A program made the translations under genes and the position numbers. From positions 1-23,704 of the forward strand of contig JAJDAI010000370.1 in assembly GCA_029261955.1 (NCBI GenBank): 23,704 nt of DNA, in the 5' to 3' direction. The stretch comes from Deltaproteobacteria bacterium. GTDB lineage: Bacteria; Myxococcota_A; UBA796; UBA9615. The notes below the pieces were generated by a model, which saw nothing but the letters and a program-made list of their open reading frames with translations, did no database searches and was not told where the DNA came from. This document shows, one piece after another, positions 6,878-14,804 of the stretch; position 1 is the first letter of the stretch, and each line of letters opens with the position of its first letter.

Positions 6878-7669
6878 CTACGCGGTGCGGTTGCGGCGAA
6901 CCCGAGGCGCGTGGCGCTCGAGCAGCTCAGTGGCCAGATTGCGGTAGGCCCGAGCACCCTTGGCCGAGGGGTCGTAGGCAACGATGGGCAGACCGAACGA
7001 CGGGGACTCGCCCAGCCGCACGTTCCGGGGAATGGTCGTCTCGAAGACCCGCTCGCCGAAGTGACGCCGCACGTCCGTCGCCACCTCGCGGCAGAGCCGG
7101 TTGCGCGTGTCGTACATCGTCAGCAGCACGCCCTCGTAGTCCAGCTTCGGGTTCAACCGCCGCTGGATGAGCTGGATGGTGCGCGTCAGCTCGCCGAGGC
7201 CCTCCAGGGCGAAGTACTCGGCCTGCAGGGGGATGAGCACCGTGTCCGCGGCCGTCAGCGCGTTGAGCGTCAGCAGACCGAGGCTCGGCGGGCAATCGAT
7301 GATCACGTAGTCGAAGGGGACCGTCAGCGCCGCCAGCGCATCCACCAGGCGGTGCTCCCGGGCGATGGCGGAGGTCAGCTCGATCTCGGCGCCCACGAGG
7401 TCCGTGTTCGACGGAGCGACGGAGAGGCCGACGGTCTCGGTCGGGCGGATCACCTCGGAGAGGGGATGCTCGCTGCAGAGCACGTCGTAGATCGACTTGT
7501 CCGCGGAGCGCTTGTCCAGGCCGAGGCCGGAGGTCGCGTTCCCTTGCGGGTCCAGGTCGATGAGGAGGGTTCGGCAGCCTTGCTCAGAGAGGCAGGCCGC
7601 GAGGTTGATGGCCGTCGTGGTCTTGCCCACGCCGCCCTTCTGATTCGAAATCGCGATGATGTGTGCCAT
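6878..7669 (-). CDS. parA: Chromosome partitioning ATPase ParA (Soj)
   Basis: A 263-residue ParA/MinD-type ATPase with deviant Walker A KGGVGKTT (11-18), Walker A' DLDPQGN (38-44) and Walker B IIDCPPSLG (123-131). It drives origin segregation by ATP-dependent dimerisation on the nucleoid, with ParB as partner. The start at 7669 (MAHIIAIS) is chosen because it gives the standard ParA N-terminus and has GGAAGG upstream; the frame runs on to an ATG at 7753 that would add 28 residues not typical of the family and covered by hairpin-forming DNA. It is the first gene of parA-parB, 198 bp from rsmG, so it probably has its own promoter, though I see no convincing consensus. Confidence 0.97.
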   Translation of the reverse strand: MAHIIAISNQKGGVGKTTTAINLAACLSEQGCRTLLIDLDPQGNATSGLGLDKRSADKSIYDVLCSEHPLSEVIRPTETVGLSVAPSNTDLVGAEIELTSAIAREHRLVDALAALTVPFDYVIIDCPPSLGLLTLNALTAADTVLIPLQAEYFALEGLGELTRTIQLIQRRLNPKLDYEGVLLTMYDTRNRLCREVATDVRRHFGERVFETTIPRNVRLGESPSFGLPIVAYDPSAKGARAYRNLATELLERHAPRVRRNRTA

Positions 7670-7704
7670 CGGCACCTTCCGCTTCTGCGTCCGCGTGCAG
7701 GGTC

Positions 7705-7733
7705 CGACCCGGGGGTCGCTGAGCCATCGCTCA
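7705..7733 (-). promoter_or_regulatory. Twin small hairpins in the parA leader
   Basis: Two adjacent dyads lie 35-64 bp upstream of the parA start: CGACCC-GG-GGGTCG (7705-7718) and TGAGC-CATC-GCTCA (7720-7733). If transcribed they form two short stem-loops in the leader; as DNA they could be operator sites for autoregulation. The function is inferred only. Confidence 0.3.
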
Positions 7734-7803
7734 CCTGCGTTCAGCTGCTTCATCCGCTTGGGATGGTCGGAGAGTAATCCTCGGGATCATTCGCGCGCAA
7801 CAC

Positions 7804-7832
7804 AAAAATGGGAAAAATCGCCTGGACTGGCG
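7804..7832 (-). terminator. Weak intrinsic terminator after rsmG
   Basis: On the minus strand CGCC (7832-7829), loop AGTCCA, GGCG (7822-7819) is followed by ATTTTT and, 4 nt later, a second T5 run. The stem is only 4 bp but the T-tracts are striking in such GC-rich DNA. It lies 35 bp beyond the rsmG stop and would separate rsmG from parA. Confidence 0.4.
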
Positions 7833-7867
7833 CAGGGCCCGAATTCGCTGTGCGCAGCGGCCTCCAC

Positions 7868-8497
7868 TCAGGAGCTTCGGACGAGCAGGGCGTGGAACCG
7901 CCCCTCCCCCTCCGGATGTTCCACGTGCAACATCCAGCCCTCGGGCGGCCATCCTTCTTTAGGGAGGCGCGCGCGTGAAGAGCCGACGAGGCAGGTGGTC
8001 GCTCCCCAGCGCTCGGCGGCCTCGACGACCTCGATGGGGGCTGCGAACGCGCGGGCGGTGAGCACGGCGGGCTCGGGCCCCTCCAGGTCCTCCTCGCGGC
8101 AGCCGTGTACCTCGACGTTCTTCAGGCCCATGGCGCGGGCCGCGGCGGCGAGGAAGCTGGCGCGCTTCCGGCGGGCCTCGACGAGGTGGACGGTGCGCTC
8201 GGGGTCGGCGGCGGCGGCGACGAGGCCGGGCAGGCCCGCACCGGAGCCCAGGTCCAGCAGGGTGCCGGGGCGCTCCGCGAGCAGGTGCACGCCGGCCCAG
8301 GCGCGCGCCAGGCCCTCCCGGAGCAGGTCGTCGGCCTTGCGCCAACCCACCAGGCGCTGCGCGCGCTGCCAGCGGTTGAGCTCGGCGGTCCACAGGGCGA
8401 GGCGCTCGGCGGTGCCCGGCGGCAGGGGTGCGATGGGGCTGAGCGCGGCCTCGATGGCAGGCGCGCTGCAGGTCAGCTGGGAGGATCGGCGGCTCAT
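7868..8497 (-). CDS. rsmG: 16S rRNA (guanine-N7) methyltransferase RsmG (GidB)
   Basis: A 209-residue class I SAM-dependent methyltransferase with the SAM-binding loop LLDLGSGAGLPGL (80-92), the acidic ribose-binding strand VHLVEARRKRASFL (103-116) and the RsmG-typical TARAFA motif (147-152, SRAFA in relatives). It modifies a guanine N7 in the 530 loop of 16S rRNA. The start ATG at 8497 overlaps the mnmG stop (ATGA), indicating translational coupling, which decides this start over the longer open frame reaching back to 9055. The length matches the family. Its 3' part carries a parS-like sequence encoding MLHVEH (189-194). Confidence 0.95.
   Translation of the reverse strand: MSRRSSQLTCSAPAIEAALSPIAPLPPGTAERLALWTAELNRWQRAQRLVGWRKADDLLREGLARAWAGVHLLAERPGTLLDLGSGAGLPGLVAAAADPERTVHLVEARRKRASFLAAAARAMGLKNVEVHGCREEDLEGPEPAVLTARAFAAPIEVVEAAERWGATTCLVGSSRARLPKEGWPPEGWMLHVEHPEGEGRFHALLVRSS
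7917..7932. promoter_or_regulatory. parS-like site inside rsmG
   Basis: TGTTCCACGTGCAACA differs from an ideal palindromic TGTTCCACGTGGAACA at one base. It lies in the rsmG coding sequence, about 250 bp upstream of parA. The central CACGTG and both TGTT/AACA arms are intact, as expected for a ParB loading site. Confidence 0.65.
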
Positions 8498-10365
8498 GAG
8501 GTGGGCTTCAAGCGGGACGCCAGCAGGGCCAGCGCGGCGGGGGTCATCCCGTCGATGCGCGCGGCAGCTGCCAGGTCGGGTGGGCGGAGGAGGGAGAGCT
8601 TCTCGACCAGCTCGTTGCGAAGACCGGCGACGCCGGCGAAGTCGAAGTCGGCAGGCAGGGGCAGCTCGCCGACGGCGCGGAGCTTCGCGACCTCCCGCTC
8701 CTGGCGCCCCAGGTAGCCCGCGTAGCGACACTGGATGAGCACCTGCTCTTCGATGTCGGGCGCGAGGTGAATGCCCAGGGCGGCGAGCGCCGCGGACACG
8801 TCGAGCTCGGGGCGACGGAGGACCTCGTCCAGGCCCATGGGCTTCGACAGCGCGGGGCTGCCCAGCGACAGCAGCGTGGCTTCCAGGGCGGATCCCGGCA
8901 GCGCGCGCCGGCTCCGAACCGCGGTCAAGCCCCGCTCGATGGCCTCGCGGCGCGCCTCGAACACGGCCCAGCGGGCATCGCTCACCAGGCCCAGCCCGCG
9001 GCCCAGCTCGGTCAGCCGCAGGTCCGCGTTGTCCTCGCGCAGCAGCAAGCGCCACTCCGCTCGGGACGTGAACATGCGGTAGGGCTCTTCGACCCCACGG
9101 TGCACGAGGTCGTCCACGAGCACGCCGATGTAGGCCTGGTCACGCCCCAGGATGAACGGGTCGCCACCGCGCACGGCGAGGCTCGCGTTGAGCCCTGCGA
9201 CGAGGCCCTGCGCCGCTGCCTCCTCGTAGCCGGTGCTGCCGTTGATCTGGCCGGCGAGGTAGAGCCCGGGCAGGTGCCGGCTCTGGAGGGTCGCATCGAG
9301 GTCGCGCGGGTCGGCGTAGTCGTACTCGATGGCGTAGCCCGGCCGCACGATGCGCACCGACTCCAGGCCCTGAACCGTGTGCAGCGCGTCCAGCTGCGCC
9401 GCCACGGGCAGGCTGGTGGAGAAGCCGTTGGGGTAGACCTCCCGGCTCGCCAGGCCTTCGGGCTCGAGGAAGAGCCGGTGCGAGGTCTTGTCCGCGAAGC
9501 GGATGATCTTGTCCTCGATGGCGGGGCAGTAGCGGGGGCCTGCGCCGCTGATCGTCCGGTCGGCGCCGTAGAGCGGGCTGTGCCGCAGGGCCTCCTGGAT
9601 GACCGCGTGCGTGCGCTCGTTCGTGTGGGTGACGTGGCAGCGGATCTGCGGCAGGGCCGAGGCCGGGCCGAGGAAGGAGAAGCGCCCGCCTGGGTGGTCG
9701 CCCTGCTGCATCGGCAGCCGGTGCCAGTCGATGGTGTGCGCGTCCAGGCGCGGCACCGTGCCCGTCTTCATGCGGCCCAGTCGATGCCCGAAGGCGGCCA
9801 GGGAGCCGCTCAACTCGTCGGCCGAAGGCGCCCCGTTGCCGCCGCCCGAGCGCCGGTGGGTGCCCGTGTGCAGCGTGCCCCGCAGGAAGGTCCCAGCGGT
9901 CACCACGGCCGCCCGACAGGCCAGCTCCGAGCCATCCCGCAGGCGCAGCCCAACGAGCCTGCCAGCGCGCTCCAGCAGGCCCACCGCTTCGCCCTCGATC
10001 ACCGACAGGCCGGGGGTCGAACACGCGGTCCGGCCCATCCGCCGCTGGTAGAGGAAGCGGTCCACCTGCGCACGGCTCGAGCGCACGGCCAGGCCCTTGC
10101 GGGTGTTGAGGTACTTGAACTGGATGGTCGTGGCGTCCGCAGCCAGCGCCATCTCGCCACCCAAGGCGTCGATCTCGCGGACCAGGTGGCCCTTGGCCTG
10201 ACCGCCCACCGCCGGGTTGCAGGGCATGCGCCCGATGCCGCCGATCTTGAGCGTCAACAGCGCGGTGGACGCGCCGGTGCGGGCAGCGGCCAGCGCGGCT
10301 TCCAGGCCAGCGTGCCCACCGCCAATGACGACGAGATCGAAGGTCCTTTGTTCCACGTGAAACAC
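8494..10365 (-). CDS. mnmG: tRNA uridine-5-carboxymethylaminomethyl modification enzyme MnmG (GidA)
   Basis: A 623-residue protein, full length for the family (E. coli about 629). The FAD-binding Rossmann motif IGGGHAGLEAALAAARTG starts at residue 14, followed by the family blocks GRMPCNPAVGGQAKGHLVREIDALGG and, further on, GLYLAGQINGSTGYEEAAAQG. With MnmE it installs the carboxymethylaminomethyl group at U34 of certain tRNAs. The start is GTG at 10365, giving MFHVEQ; these codons lie within a parS site, an arrangement known in other mnmG genes. The stop overlaps the rsmG start. Upstream, 253 bp separate it from mnmE. Confidence 0.97.
   Translation of the reverse strand: MFHVEQRTFDLVVIGGGHAGLEAALAAARTGASTALLTLKIGGIGRMPCNPAVGGQAKGHLVREIDALGGEMALAADATTIQFKYLNTRKGLAVRSSRAQVDRFLYQRRMGRTACSTPGLSVIEGEAVGLLERAGRLVGLRLRDGSELACRAAVVTAGTFLRGTLHTGTHRRSGGGNGAPSADELSGSLAAFGHRLGRMKTGTVPRLDAHTIDWHRLPMQQGDHPGGRFSFLGPASALPQIRCHVTHTNERTHAVIQEALRHSPLYGADRTISGAGPRYCPAIEDKIIRFADKTSHRLFLEPEGLASREVYPNGFSTSLPVAAQLDALHTVQGLESVRIVRPGYAIEYDYADPRDLDATLQSRHLPGLYLAGQINGSTGYEEAAAQGLVAGLNASLAVRGGDPFILGRDQAYIGVLVDDLVHRGVEEPYRMFTSRAEWRLLLREDNADLRLTELGRGLGLVSDARWAVFEARREAIERGLTAVRSRRALPGSALEATLLSLGSPALSKPMGLDEVLRRPELDVSAALAALGIHLAPDIEEQVLIQCRYAGYLGRQEREVAKLRAVGELPLPADFDFAGVAGLRNELVEKLSLLRPPDLAAAARIDGMTPAALALLASRLKPTS
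10349..10364. promoter_or_regulatory. parS site at the mnmG start
   Basis: TGTTCCACGTGAAACA matches the parS consensus (TGTTTCACGTGAAACA) at 15 of 16 bases. It covers the first codons of mnmG and encodes FHVEQ on the minus strand. This is the best ParB-binding candidate in the window. Confidence 0.88.
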
Positions 10366-10525
10366 GGCGGCCGAATCCTGACGCCCGGGGGCGGGGGAGG
10401 CAAGGCCGGGTGGAGCGGAGTGCGTTCTTTCAGGAGCCGAAGGAGAACAAGGAACGCAGGGCCAGCACCAGCAGCCTCAGTGGCCCCCTCCGGCGGGGGT
10501 GCTCGGGCGACGCTTCTTGGGCTGT

Positions 10526-10565
10526 TTCCCTAGACGTAGGGAAGACCGCGCGGGGCTCGGCCCCG
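10526..10565. repeat. Two hairpins in the mnmE-mnmG gap
   Basis: TTCCCTA-GACG-TAGGGAA (10526-10543) is a perfect 7-bp stem, and CGGGGC-TCG-GCCCCG (10551-10565) a perfect 6-bp stem. Both lie downstream of mnmE on the minus strand without T-tracts. They may terminate or process the mnmE transcript. The 253-bp gap holds no gene that I can support. Confidence 0.5.
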
Positions 10566-10600
10566 ACCCGCAGGGGGTTCATCGTCTCACTCGGGGATCT

Positions 10601-10616
10601 CGTTCCACGTGAAACA
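10601..10616. promoter_or_regulatory. parS site just after mnmE
   Basis: CGTTCCACGTGAAACA matches the site at 10349 at 15 of 16 bases (first T replaced by C). It is intergenic, 2 bp beyond the mnmE stop codon and about 250 bp from the other site, so the two form a pair. Confidence 0.82.
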
Positions 10617-10618
10617 TC

Positions 10619-11962
10619 CTACTTCCCGATGCAGAAGCGGGTGAAGAGGGCGTCGAGCACCCCCTCCGAGGTCCAGGCTCCGGCCAGCTCCTCGAGCGCA
10701 GTTCCGGAGCGGCGCACAGCCTCCGCACAGAGCACCGGCTCGTCCAGGCCGAAGGGCTCGGCCTCGGCGAGCGCGGCGGCGGCCTGGAGCAGCGCCTGCC
10801 GCTGGCGCTCGGTGTGGAGCAGCAGCTCGTCGGTGTCCCCCGCGGCCGAGTCCAGGAGGCGCTGCCGCAGGGCCTCGATTCCAGGCTCCTCCGAGGGGCT
10901 CACCAGCTGCCATCCCCAGGCTTCCAGCTGGGTGCGGCGCTCGGCATCGAGCAGATCCGCGTGGGTGGCGACGCCGAAGTCCGGCTCATCCCAGGGCCCC
11001 TGCACCGCCCGGCCATCGCGCACCTGGAGCACCAGATCGGCGAGCGCTTCGGCCGCCACGCTCCGCGAGATGCCCTCGGCTTCCACGGCGTCGACGCCCT
11101 CGCGCCGGCCAGCGGTGTCCTCCAGGCGGAAGCTCAGCCCAGCCCAGTCCACGGACTCGGAGACCACGTCGCGGGTCGTGCCCGGCACGGCGCTGACGAT
11201 GGCGCGACGGTGGCCCAGCAGGGCGTTGAAGAGGGTCGACTTGCCCGCGTTCACGGGCCCCGCGAGCACGACCCGACAGCCGTCCACGAGGCGGCGACCG
11301 CGCTCGGTGCTGGCGGCGAGCTGCTCCATCTGGAGGCGCAGCGCAGCCACGGAGCCCAGGCCGGCGCTCAGCTGGCCCTCGTCGACGTCCTCGGGGAAGT
11401 CGACGAGGGCCTCCAGGGCGACGGCGAGGGTGAGAAGCTCGTCCCGCCAGGCAGTCAGGCGCTGCTTGAGCTCACCGCCGAGGTGGCGCTGGGCCAGGCG
11501 GGTGGCCTGGAGGCTCGGGGCGCGGATGAGGGCGTCCACGGCCTCCGCCTGGACCAGGTCGAGGCGGCCGTTGCCGAGGGCACGGCGGGTGAATTCCCCG
11601 GGCTCTGCGACGCGCGCGCCGGCGAGGACGAGGGCACGCAGGGCTTCGCGCAGCAGCACGGGGTTGCCGTGCAGGTGCAGCTCGAGCACGTCCTCGCCCG
11701 TGTAGGAGCGAGGCCCCACGAAGCGCACCGCCAGCGCGCGGTCGAGCACGGAGCCGTCGGGTGCGCGCAGGCTGCGCAGGACCAGCCGACGGTCCGGCAG
11801 GGGAGCGCCCGGCAGCAGCCGGGAGATGACGGAGTCGAGGGAATCGGCGGGGCCCGAGGCACGCACGATGCCCACCGCTCCCCGCCCGGGGGGCGAGGAG
11901 ACGGCGGCGATCACGTCCTGGAGTCGGACGGCGGCGAGCAGCTCGGGGGAGGCCCCGCTCAA
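10619..11962 (-). CDS. mnmE: tRNA modification GTPase MnmE (TrmE)
   Basis: A 447-residue MnmE with an N-terminal tetrahydrofolate-binding domain (SSPPGRGAVGIVRASG, 22-37; LHLHGNPVLL, 95-104), an inserted G domain and the C-terminal catalytic FCIGK (443-447). G-domain motifs are G1 GPVNAGKST (235-243), G2 GTTRD (261-265) and G3 DTAG (282-285). The expected G4 NKxD is replaced by THAD (333-336), which is unusual. The partner is MnmG. The start is TTG at 11962, 2 nt after the jag stop; no better start gives a complete N-terminus, since the GTG at the VIAAV codon would remove residues normally present. Translation is probably coupled to jag. Confidence 0.96.
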   Translation of the reverse strand: MSGASPELLAAVRLQDVIAAVSSPPGRGAVGIVRASGPADSLDSVISRLLPGAPLPDRRLVLRSLRAPDGSVLDRALAVRFVGPRSYTGEDVLELHLHGNPVLLREALRALVLAGARVAEPGEFTRRALGNGRLDLVQAEAVDALIRAPSLQATRLAQRHLGGELKQRLTAWRDELLTLAVALEALVDFPEDVDEGQLSAGLGSVAALRLQMEQLAASTERGRRLVDGCRVVLAGPVNAGKSTLFNALLGHRRAIVSAVPGTTRDVVSESVDWAGLSFRLEDTAGRREGVDAVEAEGISRSVAAEALADLVLQVRDGRAVQGPWDEPDFGVATHADLLDAERRTQLEAWGWQLVSPSEEPGIEALRQRLLDSAAGDTDELLLHTERQRQALLQAAAALAEAEPFGLDEPVLCAEAVRRSGTALEELAGAWTSEGVLDALFTRFCIGK

Positions 11963-11964
11963 GC

Positions 11965-12828
11965 TCAGGCCTTGAAGATCTCGACCACCTTGTCGTCGCC
12001 GGCGTTCACCGAGCGCGAGTCCACGCCGTCGATGTCCTTGACGGCCTGGTGGGCCAGGCGGCGCTCGTAGCTGTTCATGACGCCCAGGCGCACGGCCTCG
12101 CCGCTCTCAGCCACCTGCTGCCCCACGCCGCGCGCGTTCTCTTCGATGCGCGCGTCGCGGGCCGGATCCTTCTCGGGGCGTCCACGTCCACCGCGGTCGT
12201 CGCGTCCACGTCCACCGCGCTCCTCGCGTCCACGTGCGCCGCGCTCCTCGCGTCCACCACGTCCACCGCGCTCCTCGCGTCCACCACGTCCACCGCGGTC
12301 GTCGCGTCCACGTCCACCGCGGTCGTCGCGTCCACCGCGCTCCTCGCGGTCACGTCCGCCGCCACCACCGCCGCCACCGCGGGCGCGGTAGCCATCGACG
12401 TCCACGAAGACCTCGGCGTTGCCGCCGGACTTGGCCATCGCCGCACGCAGGAGCACCTGGAGCGCCTGGAGGTTCTTGCCCTCCTTGCCGATCAGCAGGC
12501 TGCTGTCCGCCTCGCTGCTGATGTCGACGACGAAGCGGTGCTGGTTCTTCGAGGTGCCGACGACCGCGTCGTCGCAGCCGAAGAGCACGAGCGTCTCGCG
12601 CATCCACTCGGCGGCGGACTCGGTGGAGGCGAGCTCGGCGCGGGACGCCGCGATGTCCTCGGCCGACTTGAGCGACGCGTCCACGAGGACGGTCCAGGCG
12701 CCCTCCTTGAAGTGCTCGCGCACGTAGTCCCAGGTCAACTCATCGGTGGAGCTGACGCCGAGCTGCGTGAGAGCGTTTTCGAGGGCTTCGCTGAGGGTCG
12801 GGCCTTCGCCCTGAATCGTCTGGGTCAT
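11965..12828 (-). CDS. jag: RNA-binding protein Jag/KhpB (Jag-N, KH and R3H domains) with RG-rich linker
   Basis: A 287-residue protein: a Jag N-terminal domain (about 1-55, starting MTQTIQGEGPTLSEALENAL), a KH domain around 80-148 with the GKEG loop (114-117), an Arg/Gly/Asp/Glu-rich linker (about 149-220) and a C-terminal R3H domain with R256-x-x-x-H260 in SYERRLAH. Jag/KhpB proteins bind RNA and are often encoded beside yidC; in some Gram-positive bacteria they affect cell elongation and division. The R3H-proximal linker is unusually long and consists of RGG/RGR repeats with REE/RDD units. It starts 27 bp after the yidC stop and precedes mnmE by 2 bp. Confidence 0.93.
   Translation of the reverse strand: MTQTIQGEGPTLSEALENALTQLGVSSTDELTWDYVREHFKEGAWTVLVDASLKSAEDIAASRAELASTESAAEWMRETLVLFGCDDAVVGTSKNQHRFVVDISSEADSSLLIGKEGKNLQALQVLLRAAMAKSGGNAEVFVDVDGYRARGGGGGGGGRDREERGGRDDRGGRGRDDRGGRGGREERGGRGGREERGARGREERGGRGRDDRGGRGRPEKDPARDARIEENARGVGQQVAESGEAVRLGVMNSYERRLAHQAVKDIDGVDSRSVNAGDDKVVEIFKA
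12175..12378 (-). repeat. Tandem DNA repeats encoding the RGG-type linker of Jag
   Basis: About 200 bp of imperfect tandem repeats on short Arg-Gly units, each encoding RGG or RGR followed by REE or RDD. One 27-bp unit (CGCGCTCCTCGCGTCCACCA plus CGTCCAC) occurs twice in direct succession around 12240-12295. Such tracts can change length by slippage. They explain the odd low-complexity open frames on the opposite strand. Confidence 0.85.
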
Positions 12829-12855
12829 GGTCTCTCTCTCCGGAGGGCAAGGAGG

Positions 12856-14556
12856 TTACTTGCCCTTCGCGGGAGCGGGGGTGGGGACCCCGTGCTGCCG
12901 GTGAATGATCCACTGCTGCAGGATGCTGAGGATGTTGTTGATGAGGATGTAGACCACCAGGCCGGCGGGCAGCGTGAACATGATCACGCTGAAGAAGATG
13001 GGCATGAACTTCATGACCATCTGCTGCGTCGCGTCGGAGGCGGTGTTGGGGGTGAACTTCTGCTGAGCCCACATCGTCACGCCCAGGATGAGCGGGAAGA
13101 TGCCGATGGGATCACGCAGGGACAGGTCGACGAAGTAGAGGAACTCGGTCTGGTAGAGCTCGACGGAGTTCCAGAGCACGCGGTACAGGGCGAACCAGAT
13201 GGGCATCTGCACCAGCATGGGCAGGCAGCCGCCCATGGGGTTGACGCCGTGGGTCTTCCACAGCTCCATCATCTCGCGGTTCAGGGCCTCGCGGTCGTCC
13301 CCCAGCCGCTCGCGCAGCGCGTTGATCTCAGGCTGCAGCGTCTGCATCGCCTTCATCGACTTGTAGGACTTCTGCGACAGCGGGAAGAGCAGGCCCTTGA
13401 TGACCACGGTCAGCAGGATGATGGAGACGCCCCAGGATCCGACGAGCCCGAAGATGAACTTCAGGAAGGCCAGGATCGGCAGGGCCAGCAGGCCGAAGAA
13501 GCCGAAGTCCACGGCGCTGGCCATGGTCATCTTCGCTTCGTTGAAGTGCTCGAGGCTCTTGGCGCCCGTCCAGAGCTTGAAGCCGAAGCTGCGCACCTCG
13601 CCGGGAGCCAGCGTGAAGGCCTCGCCCCGCGCTTCGACGGAGAAGCGGCCCTCGGCCTGGGTGTCGCCCATGCGCAGGTCGCCGACCAGCTGCTCGTCGG
13701 GCTCCAGGCCCACCAGGAAGTAGCGGTCACCGACCCCAAGCCAGTCGATCTGGCCGGTGAAGGGGCGCTCTTCCTTCTCGAGCTTGCCCAGCCCGTAGTG
13801 CTCGACGTCGCCGTCCACCTGGGCCCACAGCTCGGTCTGCGGCCCGTAGCGGCCGGCCGAGCCCTCTTCCACGAGGTCCACCACGCCGAAGCTGGGCACC
13901 ACGCGCTTGGGCTCCTGACCGAGGTTTCGGAACTCCACCGTGTAGCGGCTGATGGCGCCAGTCTCGGGCAGCTCGTAGCGCTTGATGACCTCGAGGGTGT
14001 CGTAGCGGGTCGAGAAGGCGAGGCTCTTGCCCTGCTCGCTGAGCACGCGGTAGTGGCCCGCGTCGACCGCGACGCCGCGGTCGTCCACGCCCACCGGCAG
14101 CAGCACCCCTTCGGGGTCGTGCACGATGTCGACGGGCTCGCCCTGCGGGCGGGCGATGGAGAAGGACTCCCACTTGAAGCCGTTGCTGAAGCCGGAGATG
14201 ATCCAGGTGGGCAGCCAGTCGAGCTCGAAGGGCTCCTGGTAGGCGTTGACGCCGACGTGGTTGGGGCCACCGCCGAAGCTGCTGAAGCGGGCCGTGTGGC
14301 CCTCCCAGTCGCGGTCCAGGTTGCGCACGTCCACGGCGACGGCCGGGGCGGCCTCCTCGGCGGCGACGGCGGGCGCGGGGGTGGGGGTCTCGAGCTCGAC
14401 CACCTCGACCGCGGCGGTCGCCGCTTCGGACGGCTCGGGCGGGGCCGGGGGCGGCTCCAGAACGAAGGTGCCGAAGATCCAGACCACGCCGGCGGTCAGC
14501 ACGGCGGCGATGAGGAGGCGACGTTGCTCCTCCGGCTCCGGGGCTTGCTGCTCCAT
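12856..14556 (-). CDS. yidC: Membrane protein insertase YidC
   Basis: A 566-residue insertase of the Gram-negative type: an N-terminal membrane anchor (about residues 13-33), a Pro/Ala/Glu-rich linker, a large periplasmic beta-domain (about 75-340) and the conserved Oxa1/YidC core (from about 350) with SYKSMKAMQTLQPEINALRE, the GCLPMLVQMPIWFALYRVL block and the final membrane pair ending LVVYILINNILSILQQW. It inserts and folds inner-membrane proteins alone or with SecYEG. The ATG at 14556 shares one base with the yidD stop (TGATG), indicating coupling. The C-terminal tail is short and basic. Confidence 0.97.
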   Translation of the reverse strand: MEQQAPEPEEQRRLLIAAVLTAGVVWIFGTFVLEPPPAPPEPSEAATAAVEVVELETPTPAPAVAAEEAAPAVAVDVRNLDRDWEGHTARFSSFGGGPNHVGVNAYQEPFELDWLPTWIISGFSNGFKWESFSIARPQGEPVDIVHDPEGVLLPVGVDDRGVAVDAGHYRVLSEQGKSLAFSTRYDTLEVIKRYELPETGAISRYTVEFRNLGQEPKRVVPSFGVVDLVEEGSAGRYGPQTELWAQVDGDVEHYGLGKLEKEERPFTGQIDWLGVGDRYFLVGLEPDEQLVGDLRMGDTQAEGRFSVEARGEAFTLAPGEVRSFGFKLWTGAKSLEHFNEAKMTMASAVDFGFFGLLALPILAFLKFIFGLVGSWGVSIILLTVVIKGLLFPLSQKSYKSMKAMQTLQPEINALRERLGDDREALNREMMELWKTHGVNPMGGCLPMLVQMPIWFALYRVLWNSVELYQTEFLYFVDLSLRDPIGIFPLILGVTMWAQQKFTPNTASDATQQMVMKFMPIFFSVIMFTLPAGLVVYILINNILSILQQWIIHRQHGVPTPAPAKGK

Positions 14557-14801
14557 CAGACCTCAGCCTCTTCCTTCGACGGCCCGTTCAGCTCGGGCAC
14601 GGGGTCGTAGCCACCGGGGTAGCCCGGGTGGCATCTGCAGACCCGCTTGAAGCCGAGCCAGCCGCCGCGCACTACGCCGTGCCGCTCAAGGGCTTGCATG
14701 GCGTACACCGAACAGCTGGGTTCGTACCGACAGGCCGGCGGCAGCATCGGCGAGATGAAGCGCTTGTAGCCTCGGAGGAGCAGCAGGAGCAGCCACTTCA
14801 T
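14556..14801 (-). CDS. yidD: Membrane protein insertion efficiency factor YidD
   Basis: An 81-residue protein with the full YidD signature: ISPMLPPACRYEPSCSVYA (16-34), then HGVVRGGW, the RCHP-type CRCHPGYPGGYDPVP, and an amphipathic N-terminus (MKWLLLLLLRGYKRF). It is a small membrane-associated factor that assists YidC-dependent insertion. The start ATG at 14801 lies 3 nt after the rnpA stop, with AGGAG directly abutting the ATG, so initiation probably depends on ribosomes arriving from rnpA. Its stop overlaps the yidC start. Confidence 0.95.
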   Translation of the reverse strand: MKWLLLLLLRGYKRFISPMLPPACRYEPSCSVYAMQALERHGVVRGGWLGFKRVCRCHPGYPGGYDPVPELNGPSKEEAEV

Positions 14802-14804
14802 CTC

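Noticed and set aside
8767..10533. A 588-codon open frame on the plus strand opposite mnmG
   Set aside because: Antisense shadow of mnmG; no recognisable domain and biased composition.
10366..10618. A small RNA or tRNA gene in the mnmE-mnmG gap
   Set aside because: Only short hairpins and parS sites are seen; no cloverleaf or conserved tRNA arms could be found.
12226..12241. Another CACGTG near 12230 as a parS site
   Set aside because: The flanks do not match the TGTT/AACA arms; it belongs to the jag repeat tract.
12175..12378. CRISPR-like regular repeats
   Set aside because: The repeats are contiguous, imperfect, lack unique spacers and are in frame within jag.
12049..14610. An 853-codon plus-strand frame with Ala/Ser/Thr repeats that looks like a repeat protein
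   Set aside because: Shadow of jag and yidC; the repeats are the antisense reading of the RGG-type linker.
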